Assembly (NCBI GenBank): GCA_038503075.1 | Contig: JBCAML010000012.1 | Coordinates: forward strand, 806,001 to 870,000 | Length of the DNA: 64,000 nt | Source: Gyromitra esculenta | Taxonomy: Eukaryota; Ascomycota; Pezizomycetes; Pezizales; Discinaceae | Direction: 5' to 3' | Shown: positions 12,701 through 23,278 of the stretch, piece by piece | How the letters are laid out: each line of letters begins with the position of its first letter | How positions within the stretch are numbered: position 1 is the first letter of the stretch | Notes under the pieces: generated by a model | Told to the model about the DNA's origin: nothing | Seen by the model: only the letters and a program-made list of their open reading frames with translations | The model's database searches: none | Translations under genes and position numbers: made by a program

Positions 12701-14935
12701 CTCGCTGGCTGATGCGTATGCAGAGGTACCAGACATTCAACAACATGTCGAACTACTTCATCAAAAGCAAGCAGCAAACACTGCAAGCTTGGCATAGGTA
12801 AATATTCGCTCAAAAGTGTGATAATTTTACCTTATTTTCCTCTAGGAATGAATTCGGAGTATTCGTTTACTCGAAGAGATTAGTCGACTGAGGACATTTC
12901 TGTTTTACAATTGGGCATTACAGTCCTATCGGCGATACTCAAGCTTAAGAGATCTTTATATCCCAAAATGCTCGATACAAATAGTATTGCCACCGGAGTA
13001 CCCATCAATTTAAAATAAAACCACTCTAACTGTGAATGTTTTGCTGAACATCTACTTATAGCTAGCTGTTGAAAAGATTCACATAGAGCTACGTTCGGCT
13101 TGCGCTGGATGCATGTAACGCTGCGCTTAATACGATCGGGATTTTTCTAAACTGGTGAGAATACGATTCTCAACTTGGCGGATAGGAGTTAAGAGGCTTT
13201 TACATCTACAATTCCCCCTGGACCATGGCCTTAGTGGCTAGAGACGACATTCCTACCCGTTCTCTTCCGCTATAATGTCCCTCTTAGAGCTAGATGTCCA
13301 ATCCTGAACTCCCACGAGATGTGTGTCAAGGATTCGAGGATATGTTATTTTTAGCATCTTAGGGTCCTCGTCTGAGGGGCGAGACGAAAACACACCTTGA
13401 ATTCTTCTTCTAGGCCCTGTACTTCAATCACCTTAGGAAGACATTGGTTTCTTATCACTTGATACAAGATCTGTACGATATTTCGTCAACTCAGATTAAC
13501 AAGCTGGCCGCGGACGGACGGTTGTTGCATGTCTTGCGGAATACTAACGTGCTGTGATGCCCTTAAAACTCATTTACATAAGACTCGGGTCTTAGATAAG
13601 GCTTTGGAAGATATCCCGATTTTTTCTATTTTGTGGCTCTACTATATGATTAGCTGACAGCTACTGCCCGCATAAGGTGGGATTCTTATCACAATAAATC
13701 ACTCGTGCACCCGACATTAAAGGAAAAAGGTAACTACAGCGCCCTAGGCATCAAGTCCGAGGTGTGGTCCGAGATATTGTTCGCTGATAAAATAATAATG
13801 TACATATGGCAAACTGGCATGGAGATACTGTGGAGGGTAATCTCAGTTCCACCTAAGAAGGTTGCTAATAGCGAGATCTGTTTCATGTAGCTTAACATGG
13901 GGGTTTTTTCTACCATGAGGTCCCCTCTGCGATGAGCAAACGAAAGAAATCCTTCCTGGGATCAGTCCCGCTTTTCTATTACTAGAGCACCGATTTCTCT
14001 GTGGAACCGTCTAACTAGTTTTTTCATCTGACGGACTTGCAGTTGCTAAGGTGACAGCTCTTGAAAATACTGTCAGCTCCTACGGAATCTTGTTAGAAAC
14101 TATGCTGCTTCCTAGGAAGCCCGCTACGAAGCCGGAAAACTATTCGCATATATTTTTTGCCGAAAACCCTTATGTTGGTCATAACGCTTTGATACACAAC
14201 CTACCTTCGAATATCGTGTCTTGCTCATGTGAACGTTCAACCGTCAGCATTCAGTGATCAGTCTGAATATGTAACGAAGTCAGGAGTATAAATGATGTAT
14301 CAATGCTGGCTTAGATCTTGAAGATCTATACCTGTGAATAGCACTGGCAGAGTACCCACCTTTTCCTTCCTGGCTAGGGTGAAAACTGACGCTTAAGTTG
14401 TGGTTAATGCTTGGCCAATATTCCTGTCTAGTAGAGTTTTGGCCATTATATATAAACAACCCCTGCTTCTTACCTTCCTACTCATTTTCTGTTCTACCAC
14501 AACAGCCTCACATCTTGTTTGGTGCTATTTAGCATCACCTCCCCTACTTTGCCGATCGCTTCGACCATCAACTTCTTCGCCTATTGCCGTAACGCCACAC
14601 TCCAGTACTTACCATGCGCATGAATACTGTAAGCCCACTAGTTCATCTGGAAAGAAACGTCCGTAATTCCTAGCTCATTAATCAATCAAGGTCTGTATAC
14701 TTTTATTCCCAATCCCTATGAAGAAATAATACTCTAAAAAATATGAATTTTTGCATGAATAAAATAAAAATTCTAAAGTAAACCTCCTGAACCAAACCTT
14801 AACACTTTAAATCAAATATACTCCAAGCTAATAACAAAGGTAGGGTAAAATATAATATCGATATAGGAAATTTTATCAGGTTAAGATACGTGGAGGTGGT
14901 TCGTCGATTATATATATATATTTGTAGGGTTTGTT
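9756..14935. other. 5.2-kb gene-free region
   Basis: Stop codons are dense in all frames and I find no conserved protein. It includes the CHFR-like promoter on the left and the 3' side of RAD16 on the right. The only structure I can support is a short inverted-repeat element at 11806-11890; a small direct repeat CACCCGGAT lies near 11310. The rest is probably decayed repeat DNA, but no family can be named from sequence alone. Confidence 0.55.
11806..11890. repeat. Short MITE-like inverted repeat
   Basis: The left end reads CAGTTGCACCTCGCTATGTC, preceded by TA. The right end, on the opposite strand, carries ACCTCGATAGGTCGGAT. About 18 bp of each arm matches with a few changes (ACCTCGcTAtGTCGGAT against ACCTCGaTAgGTCGGAT). 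A CAGT terminus beside TA suggests a pogo/Tc1-type non-autonomous copy, heavily decayed. The exact ends are uncertain. Confidence 0.4.
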
Positions 14936-17900
14936 CTAGTTTTGAAACAGGAACTGCATATCCGCCGGTGTTAACTTATCCATAGCTGCCTGATCTGCAC
15001 CTACAGTAGCATGAATCATTCTTGCTTTCTTCTCCTGTAGGTCAAGGATCCTACTCTCGATAGAATCCTCGATGACTAGTCTTGTAACCTTACAAGCTCT
15101 CGTCTGCCCAATACGATGGATACGATCCGCAGCCTGCCATTCGACGGAGGGGTTCCACCATGGATCCATGATGAAGACTTGGGATGCTTCAATTAGGTTG
15201 AGTGCCACACCACCGGCCTTGAGCGACACCAAAAATACTGTCGTCTCAATATTTTCCATGAAGTGGTTGATTGTCGCGTTTCTTTGTGCAGGAGACATAC
15301 TACCCTCTAGCATTGCAGTCTGGAAACCCGCTTTCCGCAATCGCCACTCGATAAGCTGCAGCATGCTCGTAAATTGGCTAAACACGATACTTTTAATCGT
15401 ATGATTCTTGCTGCGGAGCTTATACAACTCCTCGACAAGGGCCTCAATCTTGGTGGACGATCTCCACGCTGACATATCAATCCTGTTGATGATGCTATTC
15501 TTCTTAATGACGGTGTAATCTGCCTCGATTGCCGGCTGCGTCAAGTCGATATTGAGTGAGATGTGGCACTTAGGACAATCAGGATTGTTCATGCCATCGA
15601 AACCGTCGATATATTCCTGTACACAGAGCCGGCAAAACGTATGGTGACAGCGAGACTTAATTGCATCCTCGGCTTCGTCGTCGCAAAGAACACAAACGAG
15701 TGTATTTTGGCCGTTTTCGGCTTGCTTTTTAAGGACAAGGTCAGGATGATCTGCCAGTTGCCTCATCCTTGTGATTAAAGTAAAAATGTTGGCGTAGTTG
15801 TTCTATGGATGAACTTAGCAAATTCCATAATGATGGGGGCAGGAGGGTGTTTACCAAGACAACGCCATGTGCGACGTAAGTGTTAAACTGACGCTTACTG
15901 TCACCGTATATTGAATCGTATAGATCTAACTCCTCTTCATTGAAGTAGTCACGTCTAACTTTAACGATCTTTGGCGGCAACCCTAAGTCGTCTGCCCGCT
16001 CTTCCTTTGTACGTCGAAGCATGATATGCTTCAGTAATATCTGGAGCTTTGCGAATGCCTCTTTACCGGGCCCTTCGTTGCCGTTGTTCTGGATTGGCTT
16101 GAGAAGTTCGTGGTTGAAGAAGCACAGGTGGCTCATAGGACTATGACCGCAGTCGTCACAGCCACGGTTCGTTGTAAATTTCCAGTTAAGGGATTTACAC
16201 GGGCAATTGCGGCAATAATAGTAGGAGAACGGATCAGCTTCTAAGAAGCGAAGAAGTGAGAAAAGTTCTCCAATACGATTCTGAAGAGGTGTGCCGGAAA
16301 GGCAGAGCCTGTACTTTGTTTGCAATGCAAATGCCGCCCTTGCAGATTTGCTCGATCGGTCCTAATTAATCTATGTTAGCAGGATAATTCCAAAAGAAAA
16401 GCAAAAGAGCTTGCCTTGATATTATGCGCCTCGTCTAGAATAACCCGATGAAACTTGATCTTGTGTAGTGCACTATCTTCCTTATAGATACCATCTTTCC
16501 TCTTAAACCCTGTAGTCTGTTTGCGGTACACGCTCTCCAGTATTGAGTAAGTCGTCATAATCACATCTGCTTCAGCTAGTTTGTCCACATCAACCTCCCT
16601 GTTCGCACCATGATATACAATAACGTTCAGTGCATTATTCGTGTGTTTCTCGATCTCGTTTTTCCATTGCACCAATGCGACTGTAGGTGCAACGACAAGA
16701 TTTGGTTTTGCTCGCGGTTCAGACATCAGCAGACCAATAGTTTGGATTGTCTTTCCCATACCCATCTCATCAGCTAAGATGCCTCCTTTGAAGCCAGTTT
16801 CTTCCTGACATCGTAGCCAATGCAGTCCCTCGAGTTGAAAGGGGAGCATAGTCAAAGAGAGGCCCTCAGGCTGTTTATCTTTCTCAACAGCGATCTTTGA
16901 TTTGGCGTTGAGCTTGTCCCAAATGGTCTTGAGTTCGGGGTGCTGGAGGTAAAGTTGGTAGCGGGCATTCTCTTCCTGTTTGATCCGATAGATAGCTGAT
17001 TAGCTTCGCAGCCCTGATAAACTTGTGATATTCTAGAAATTTACCCTGGTGCTCCGCGGAAAGGCCCCTCTTCTTGCTCTCGACGGTCTAGCAGCCCTTT
17101 GCCTCCTTGCAGGAATAGCTCTTGAAGGGCCTGCATCCTCCTCCGCATCCTCCACCTCCTCTGGTAAAAACCCACCAGCCTCTGCAAAAATATCATTCTC
17201 TGCTTCTGAAGTTTCACCTTGATCCGTAAACTCAGATTCGCTACTATCATCCCCAGCATTTTCAGGTAGGTCTGTAAGGACATCATCCTCGCTCAATGTG
17301 GCAACACTTGGAGCAACCGAGGGTGCGCGAGACGTTGCTACCTTGCCTTTACCTTTATTCAGAATACGGGGAGTACGAACAGAAGCTTTAGCAATAGGTG
17401 TAGATATAAGGGGTTCCGCTTTCGCTTTCCCTTTAGAGGGAGGTGGTGGTGGGGCAGATATCTCGTCTTGTTCATCATCATCATAGCTAGGCTCAGAAAA
17501 TTCACTCTCGTTCTCCTCTTCGTCCTGGGAGTCTGCAACCTCTGCTTTGGCACTAGAGAGGCGGGTAGTTCTCCTATTGCTTACTGTAGTAGTAGCTACT
17601 GCCTTCCCCTTCCCCTTCCCTTTGTTACGAGCAGTGGAGCTGCTTCTGGAACTGATGGTCGTAGCAGGGGTATCTATAGCACTGTCCGTCGAGTTCGCGT
17701 AAGAATTGAGGGTTTTAGAGTCTTCCTCGGACGTAGAACTGGACTCTTGTCTAACTCTATTCCTTAATTCTGGTATGACTACCGAGATTTCAGTTTTTGA
17801 AGAGTCGGTTTTGACAGAAGCCCGGAGACGTTTTGGGGCGGGTTTGGAAGACTCGGCAACTGAAATCGTATCACCGTCGGACTCAGAGTCGGGGACATGG

Positions 17901-18097
17901 GTTCGTTTGGTACCGGACTTCCCTTTAGAGGAAGTGGAGGGAGTAGAAGTGGAGGCTGTCACAGCTAGGCGAGTTGCTATAGACGGTCAATCAGCAATAG
18001 TTCGTGATACTTCAACAATAAAATAAAATAAAAAGGGTTCTCTGGAGCCAATCAAACGGCAGAGGATAAACTTACAGGCGCGACGAGTAGCAACCAT
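14936..18097 (-). CDS. RAD16: RAD16-like SWI2/SNF2 ATPase and RING E3 of global-genome nucleotide excision repair
   Basis: Five exons on the complement: 18076-18097, 17045-17976, 16415-16975, 15855-16361 and 14936-15802, giving 962 residues; yeast Rad16 is 790. The first ~310 residues are acidic, Ser-rich and disordered. The Snf2 ATPase begins near 360 ([12 protein letters not shown]), with Walker A DEMGMGKT at 387-394, DEAH at the end of exon 3 and [10 protein letters not shown] just after. A C3HC4 RING inserted between the two helicase lobes (about 711-753: [17 protein letters not shown]) is the Rad16 hallmark. The C-terminal lobe has [11 protein letters not shown] and DRIHRIGQT. By family it forms NEF4 with Rad7, translocates on DNA and helps ubiquitylate repair factors in the nucleus. 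Exon 1 is only 22 nt (MVATRRA plus one base). Intron 3 is a GC-AG intron (see findings). It is divergent from RAD7. Confidence 0.95.
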
Positions 18098-19082
18098 TTT
18101 CCTGGTTGAGGTTTTTTAAAAAATGAAAATTTATCAACGTATCTGAGAGTTGCCACCAGACAGGTCAGGACATAAATTCATTTTTACGTCTACGCAAGAG
18201 CACCGCCCAAGGAGCAGTCGGTGGTAGAGATAAAACATACCGAAAGCAAATGGGGCGAATTAGATTTATTTCGAAGCTTTAACATAAAACAGCAAGTTGA
18301 GCACCATGAACAAGGTGGGTACAAATGTGGCAAGCTTCAGATAGATGAACAAGGTAGTTGAGCTGGGTCTTCCAAGCGGTGGGTGATGGAGACAAACTCC
18401 TGAGTCCTAGGAGAAGGAAGAGGGGGACGAGAACGACAGCCACAGGGAGAAAAAAAGGAAGAACGGAAGTTGCAATGAATGTTTGGCAATGCACTCTAGG
18501 TTTAGCAACCAAGTTCTTTGAGCACGATAGATAAGCTAAGGGGTTGCGGGGAGAAAGGATAGGATGCGAAGGAATCAATCGATCCGAAGATCCGCCAAAC
18601 AACCAACCAAAACCTAGACAAGCCAGCTTACGAACAGCGCTCCTGCAAGGAATTTCCCCACTCATCGACTATGCGACTTTCTGTGGGCCTGGGACGCGAG
18701 AAATTTGCATCGTGGCGGTCCGACAGGATTGGAATGGCACTGAAAAACGCGTCTCCCCAGCAGCCGAATTATCATTTACGCGTGCGATTTAGGTGATGAC
18801 TCCTGCTTGCATGCATACATGTTATGCCGGGTTCGTGTTCGGCCGTCTTGGCCCACCTGAAACATTTCTCTCTAGCCTTTCTTCTCCCAGTGAATGGGCC
18901 TGCAAGGGCAGAAAGGAGCCCAGAGAGCTTTTCGCCACTGTAAGCGCAATGCAACCACTTTACACGTCCCGCTAGCCGTGGTTTGTGTTCTCCCCATGTA
19001 GCAGTTCTGCTGGGTCAATACTTCCATAACATTCCCCCACAAGTCAATACCCAACGAAAGGGAAGAAAATTCGTCCAAAATA
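18098..19082. promoter_or_regulatory. Shared divergent intergenic region of RAD16 and RAD7
   Basis: About 985 bp separate the RAD16 start (minus) from the RAD7 start (plus), so both 5' regions must lie here. No other gene is apparent in it. I could not identify a specific damage-response element with confidence; two separate core promoters would fit in this length, so co-regulation is inferred from arrangement only. Confidence 0.6.
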
Positions 19083-21197
19083 ATGTGAGTCTTCGATGTA
19101 GATGAGATAAATCAAGTGATTAACGATGAATACAGGTCTAGACGAAACCAGCGAGGGGACGGAGTCCGTGGGCCGTAAGCTACCTTTCACCTCATGACTG
19201 GAAATAAGGGTCTGATACTGATTACATCCCCGCCAGAAATTCGGCTTTGACTGAATTCTTGAAGGTATACTTTCTCTAGCTTAGCATCCCAACTTTGTTT
19301 TGCGGAATTCACCCTAATTAAATTTATTGACTTTAATTTCTCCACCATCCAGTCTCGTGGTATCAATGCTGGCGAAATCCGTCGCCGTGCTGAAGAGCGT
19401 GCAGCAGCAGCCGCCCAAGCAGCAGCCGCCCAAGCAACCGAGAACCAAGATGTTACCAACTCTACAGCGGTAGCAGAAGCTTCCACCACTCCAGTTACTC
19501 GCAGAACCCGTCGTACCGTAGCCGAGGAGTCGGAAGCAGGTCCCTCAACGGTACCAGTATCGACTGGCAAACGGTTTAAGAAACGAAAGAAGGCTGGCGA
19601 CGACGACGACTGGAATCCTTATTCAAAGTCTACCCCAGTGCCTGGACAAATCGACTTCTGTGCAGAATGCAATTGTAGATTCACGGTGACTGCTTATTCA
19701 CGCAGTGGCCCAAATGAAGATGGGCTGCTGTGTAATCCTTGTGGAGCGAGAGATGCGAAAACGCAGAAAGTAGATAAGAAAAAAAGGGTGCAAGTGAAGA
19801 GAGTTAAGAAGAACACAGCTCAGCTTCTGTTGGACGGATCGAATGGCGGTCCAAAAAGTTTGAGAGAGCTTTGTATCAATGTGAGTATATGCCTCATGTG
19901 CTCTAGGGTGAGATTTGCTTTTTTGTATAAAGGCTAACTTTAATATAGCTTGTTGCAAAATATATCGACGATGTAGAGGCTCTCGGGGATATCGGAACAA
20001 TGAACATGGATCTTATCTGTCAAATCATCGCTCGGAATCGCCGCCTCAACAGCAACACTATGAAACTCTTCCTTGACCCTGGAAGCACCCGTCTCAACAT
20101 CTATGATTGTTCTAGTAAGTCCACTAATCACATACCCTATATTCTCGTGTCACTCCGCCCTGTTTACTCACTTCAGAGGAGCAAGTTGAACTTTACGGAA
20201 CTGTTCCAACTATCAAAACCCTCGTGCTAATTCCGTAACAGAGATCGAAGCAAACGAATTACAATCAATTGCCGCGGTCGTCCCCACCCTACGACACCTC
20301 TCTCTCACTTTCTGCGGCAATATTACGGACTCTGTAATGGACTACTACGCTGAAAAACTCACCTCACTAAATTCTATACATCTCGGCGGCCCCTTTCTCG
20401 TAACCAAAGCTTGTTACGACCGCTTTTTCAAACATGTCGGTTCCCGTCTGACCCATCTAATTCTTACAGACACCGCCCGCGTCACCGCTGATGTCATTTC
20501 ATCCCTCGTTGACAATTGCCCTAACATCATCGAGCTGCGTCTTGTCAACCTCAACAGACTCGACGACGAGTGTGTTCGCCTCCTCACTGGCCTCGAGAAG
20601 CTGGAAATACTAGAGATTTCGAACCCTGGGAAAGAAGTAACCGATGAGGCGATTATTGATGTTTTGAATGCTGTTGGATCGGGTTTAAAAGAGCTGGATC
20701 TCACCCATTGTGTTGGCCTGAGCGACGCAGTCCTGGACGCAATCCACGCGAGCTGTGTTCGTTTGCAGTCCCTCTCCCTCGAGGACTGTGATCTCCTAAC
20801 GGACGAGGGGATCGCAAGTTTGTTTACGAATTGGAGTAAAAACCATGGACTTTTCCGCGCCAATTTCTCTCGCGTTATTAATTTTTCTGATGATGCCCTT
20901 TCTGCTCTCCTTAAACACTCTGGCACCAATCTAGAGGTCCTCAATCTGAATTCTTGTGGGAAACTGACGGGGGAAGGACTTCAGACCCTGCTTATGAAAG
21001 GCAGGGATAAGATGGGTAGACTGGAGGAGATTGATCTGGGCTTTGTGAGGGGGGTGGATGATATGCTTGTTGAGGGGCTGGTAAAGAAGTGTGCTGATTT
21101 GAGGACAGTGAAGGTGTGGGGTGTGCCGAGGATGACGCAGATGGTCGATGTTCCAAAAGAGGTGGCAGTGGTAGGGAGAGAAGCAGATATTTTGTGA
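19083..21197 (+). CDS. RAD7: RAD7-like leucine-rich-repeat protein of global-genome nucleotide excision repair
   Basis: Exons: 19083-19084, 19136-19174, 19237-19264, 19353-19880, 19949-20114 and 20242-21197, giving 572 residues; yeast Rad7 is 565. The start codon is split: exon 1 supplies AT and exon 2 its G, yielding MSRRNQRGDGVRGPNSALTE, which matches the conserved Rad7 N-terminus. An Ala-rich and basic linker leads to a C4 zinc finger (Cys 126, 129, 150, 153: CAEC and CNPC). The stretch YIDDVEALGDIG precedes a long run of LRRs of the F-box/Amn1 cysteine-containing kind (LKELDLTHCVGLSDAVLDAI, LQSLSLEDCDLLTDEGI, LEVLNLNSCGKLTGEGL). By family Rad7 partners Rad16 in NEF4 and a Cullin-type ligase. 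Start and exons 2-3 are tiny, so automated models will often truncate this gene. Confidence 0.92.
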
Positions 21198-23278
21198 GGC
21201 AGTTGGGCGGAAATGGATGGGATATAGATGGTGACTGAGTGAGCTTAATGTTTATGGCGAATATATCCCGCCCCACGACTTAGACCAAAAAGCTAAGAGT
21301 TTTTATTGAATCAATGCAGTAGTATTATACCGCCCAGTCTATAAAAATATATTTTGACCCTGTAACAGATACTGCAATACGGTAACATAAGTTACAAAAC
21401 ATAGTAAGATCAAGGCCATTGTAGCCATGTATAGGAGTTAAGGGGGGAGAAAAGGTATTCCTTTTATAATAGCCAGAATAAGAATGCGGATGACGTAACT
21501 CTGGGAGATAACCTTTCCGCCGTCAACAAGCATTACTAGAGCATCCTTTCTCTACCTTGATCGTGGCGTATGAGTTTGTCGCATGTTGAAAAATATATCT
21601 TGGCGCCGCCCAGATTGCAGCGAACCATACATGTACATGTCTTCTAGCCAAGCTAGTCTGACCAAAGTTTGGACAGAATAGCTTGGCTGAGAACTTCCGC
21701 TACATTGGGTTTTGGTTTTTCAAATTTATTATGCTGCTTGGTAAAAAGACTTCAGTCGACTACGACCCAGCCTCAAGTCCTCTAATCTCCTCTTCAGACC
21801 GCAATTGCGGGGTACATGGAAGGTTGGAACGAGTCGCGAGTGAAATAATAGTCACACCGAAACATATGGGCAAGAGAGGCATACTTTAAGCTTCGATTCT
21901 GCTTTATTCAGTCTGCTAAGTACATGTAGTCTATAATCGACAACATGTATAACCCAGTCCACCCAGGGACAGGGCGGTTGAGCGCGAGTGATATACAGTG
22001 ATCAAACACTTGGGCCAACGATGGGCCAACGAGGTGTGTATCGAGAAAGAAGTTTGGGAGGACCTCCCATGTTTTATGCAAACATTCATACAGGGCTAAT
22101 ATATATGTATAGAAAGATGATATTCACACTGTCTCGCGTCTCAATGGTATATATTGACACCAAGAATGGGCACCGTCCTAATAGAAGGGTACATGTACTC
22201 TACCTATGGAACCGCCATTGGAGGAGTAGAGCTTAAGAATAAATGGTCTATTTTTTAGCATTGTTGGTTGGTCTTTGGTAGATACATGTAAGTATAATTA
22301 TTAGTCGGTATGCGTTCTGCATGATAGAAGACTTTAGATTAACTAAATGTAATTGTTGCGCGGGTGGCCTTTCTCAGGACGACGTGTACTCTATGAAGGC
22401 AAATTTATGCAATGTTACTATTTTCTCTGTAGGTAAGGAAGGTAGCACGACGTCTAACCCTAAACCCTCAGCCCTACCCTACACGCGCCAAGAGCCCACC
22501 CACGAAAAAAAATTCGCCGATGCCCCACGCCTATAAAAGCTGAATCCATCCCACACCCTTCTCTCGCTTCCCATCAAAAAGTTTACAGAGGACAGCCACG
22601 TCTAGTGCTAATCACTTTCCGCAGCTCATCAGATGCCAGGGGATTTTTATCCCTAAGTTCCTCGAGATTACTATCCTCCCGGATAGGAAGTTTCCCTTCC
22701 GTTTGGGTCCTATTCAGTTAGGGCGATGGAGGGGGAATGTCGATAGATGGGAGACATTTCTTTGTCTTTTTGGATTTGCTTTTGCGATAAATACATGTAG
22801 TAATCAATTGAAATTTTCTTCCGATCAAAATATTTGCAAAGCAGTTTCTAAAGTAGATAAAGCAACTACTATGCGACTTCGTGAAAAATTTAACCACTAT
22901 TCTAGCCATCATTACATGTTCAAAGTCTTAGATCTATGCTTTCGTTGATATATAGTTTCGGAAAATCAGTGTGACAAAGAACTAAGCTTCAAGACCCAAA
23001 CTTATAAGGCCTTGTCAATAGCCATATAATCTCGATTATAATGAAGTGGCCTGGACTGGGTGTTACTAAAACATTTAAAATAAAGCTACTGCAAAGGAAA
23101 ATGGACGAGGTATTTGAGCAACGATTTTCAGTATCTTAAGACGATACAGAGCCTGATTGAAGACCGATATGAAACTGCCAGTCCAGGCCACTTCATTGTG
23201 CCAGAGATTTTACGGTAATAGGTTCAATATATAGTTATTTACTGACTATACAAGATGTGATACACTATCGTAGCAGTA
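21198..23278. other. Gene-free interval between convergent RAD7 and aminopeptidase genes
   Basis: It contains both 3' regions, five TACATGTA palindromes (21628, 21921, 22200, 22283, 22792), an 11-bp tandem GGGCCAACGAT near 22013, and the inverted repeat at 23040-23197. Nothing in the open frames resembles a known protein. Confidence 0.55.
23040..23197. repeat. 158-bp element with perfect 20-bp terminal inverted repeats
   Basis: AATGAAGTGGCCTGGACTGG at 23040-23059 recurs exactly on the opposite strand at 23178-23197. The 118-bp interior has no coding capacity. The size and perfect ends fit a young MITE or a folded RNA. It lies 82 bp beyond the aminopeptidase stop, so it could be transcribed into that gene's 3' UTR. 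No clear target-site duplication was found. Confidence 0.6.

Noticed and set aside
22450..22495. Telomere-like CCCTAA words (also near 31695)
   Set aside because: Only one or two copies each, no array, and surrounded by ordinary unique sequence.
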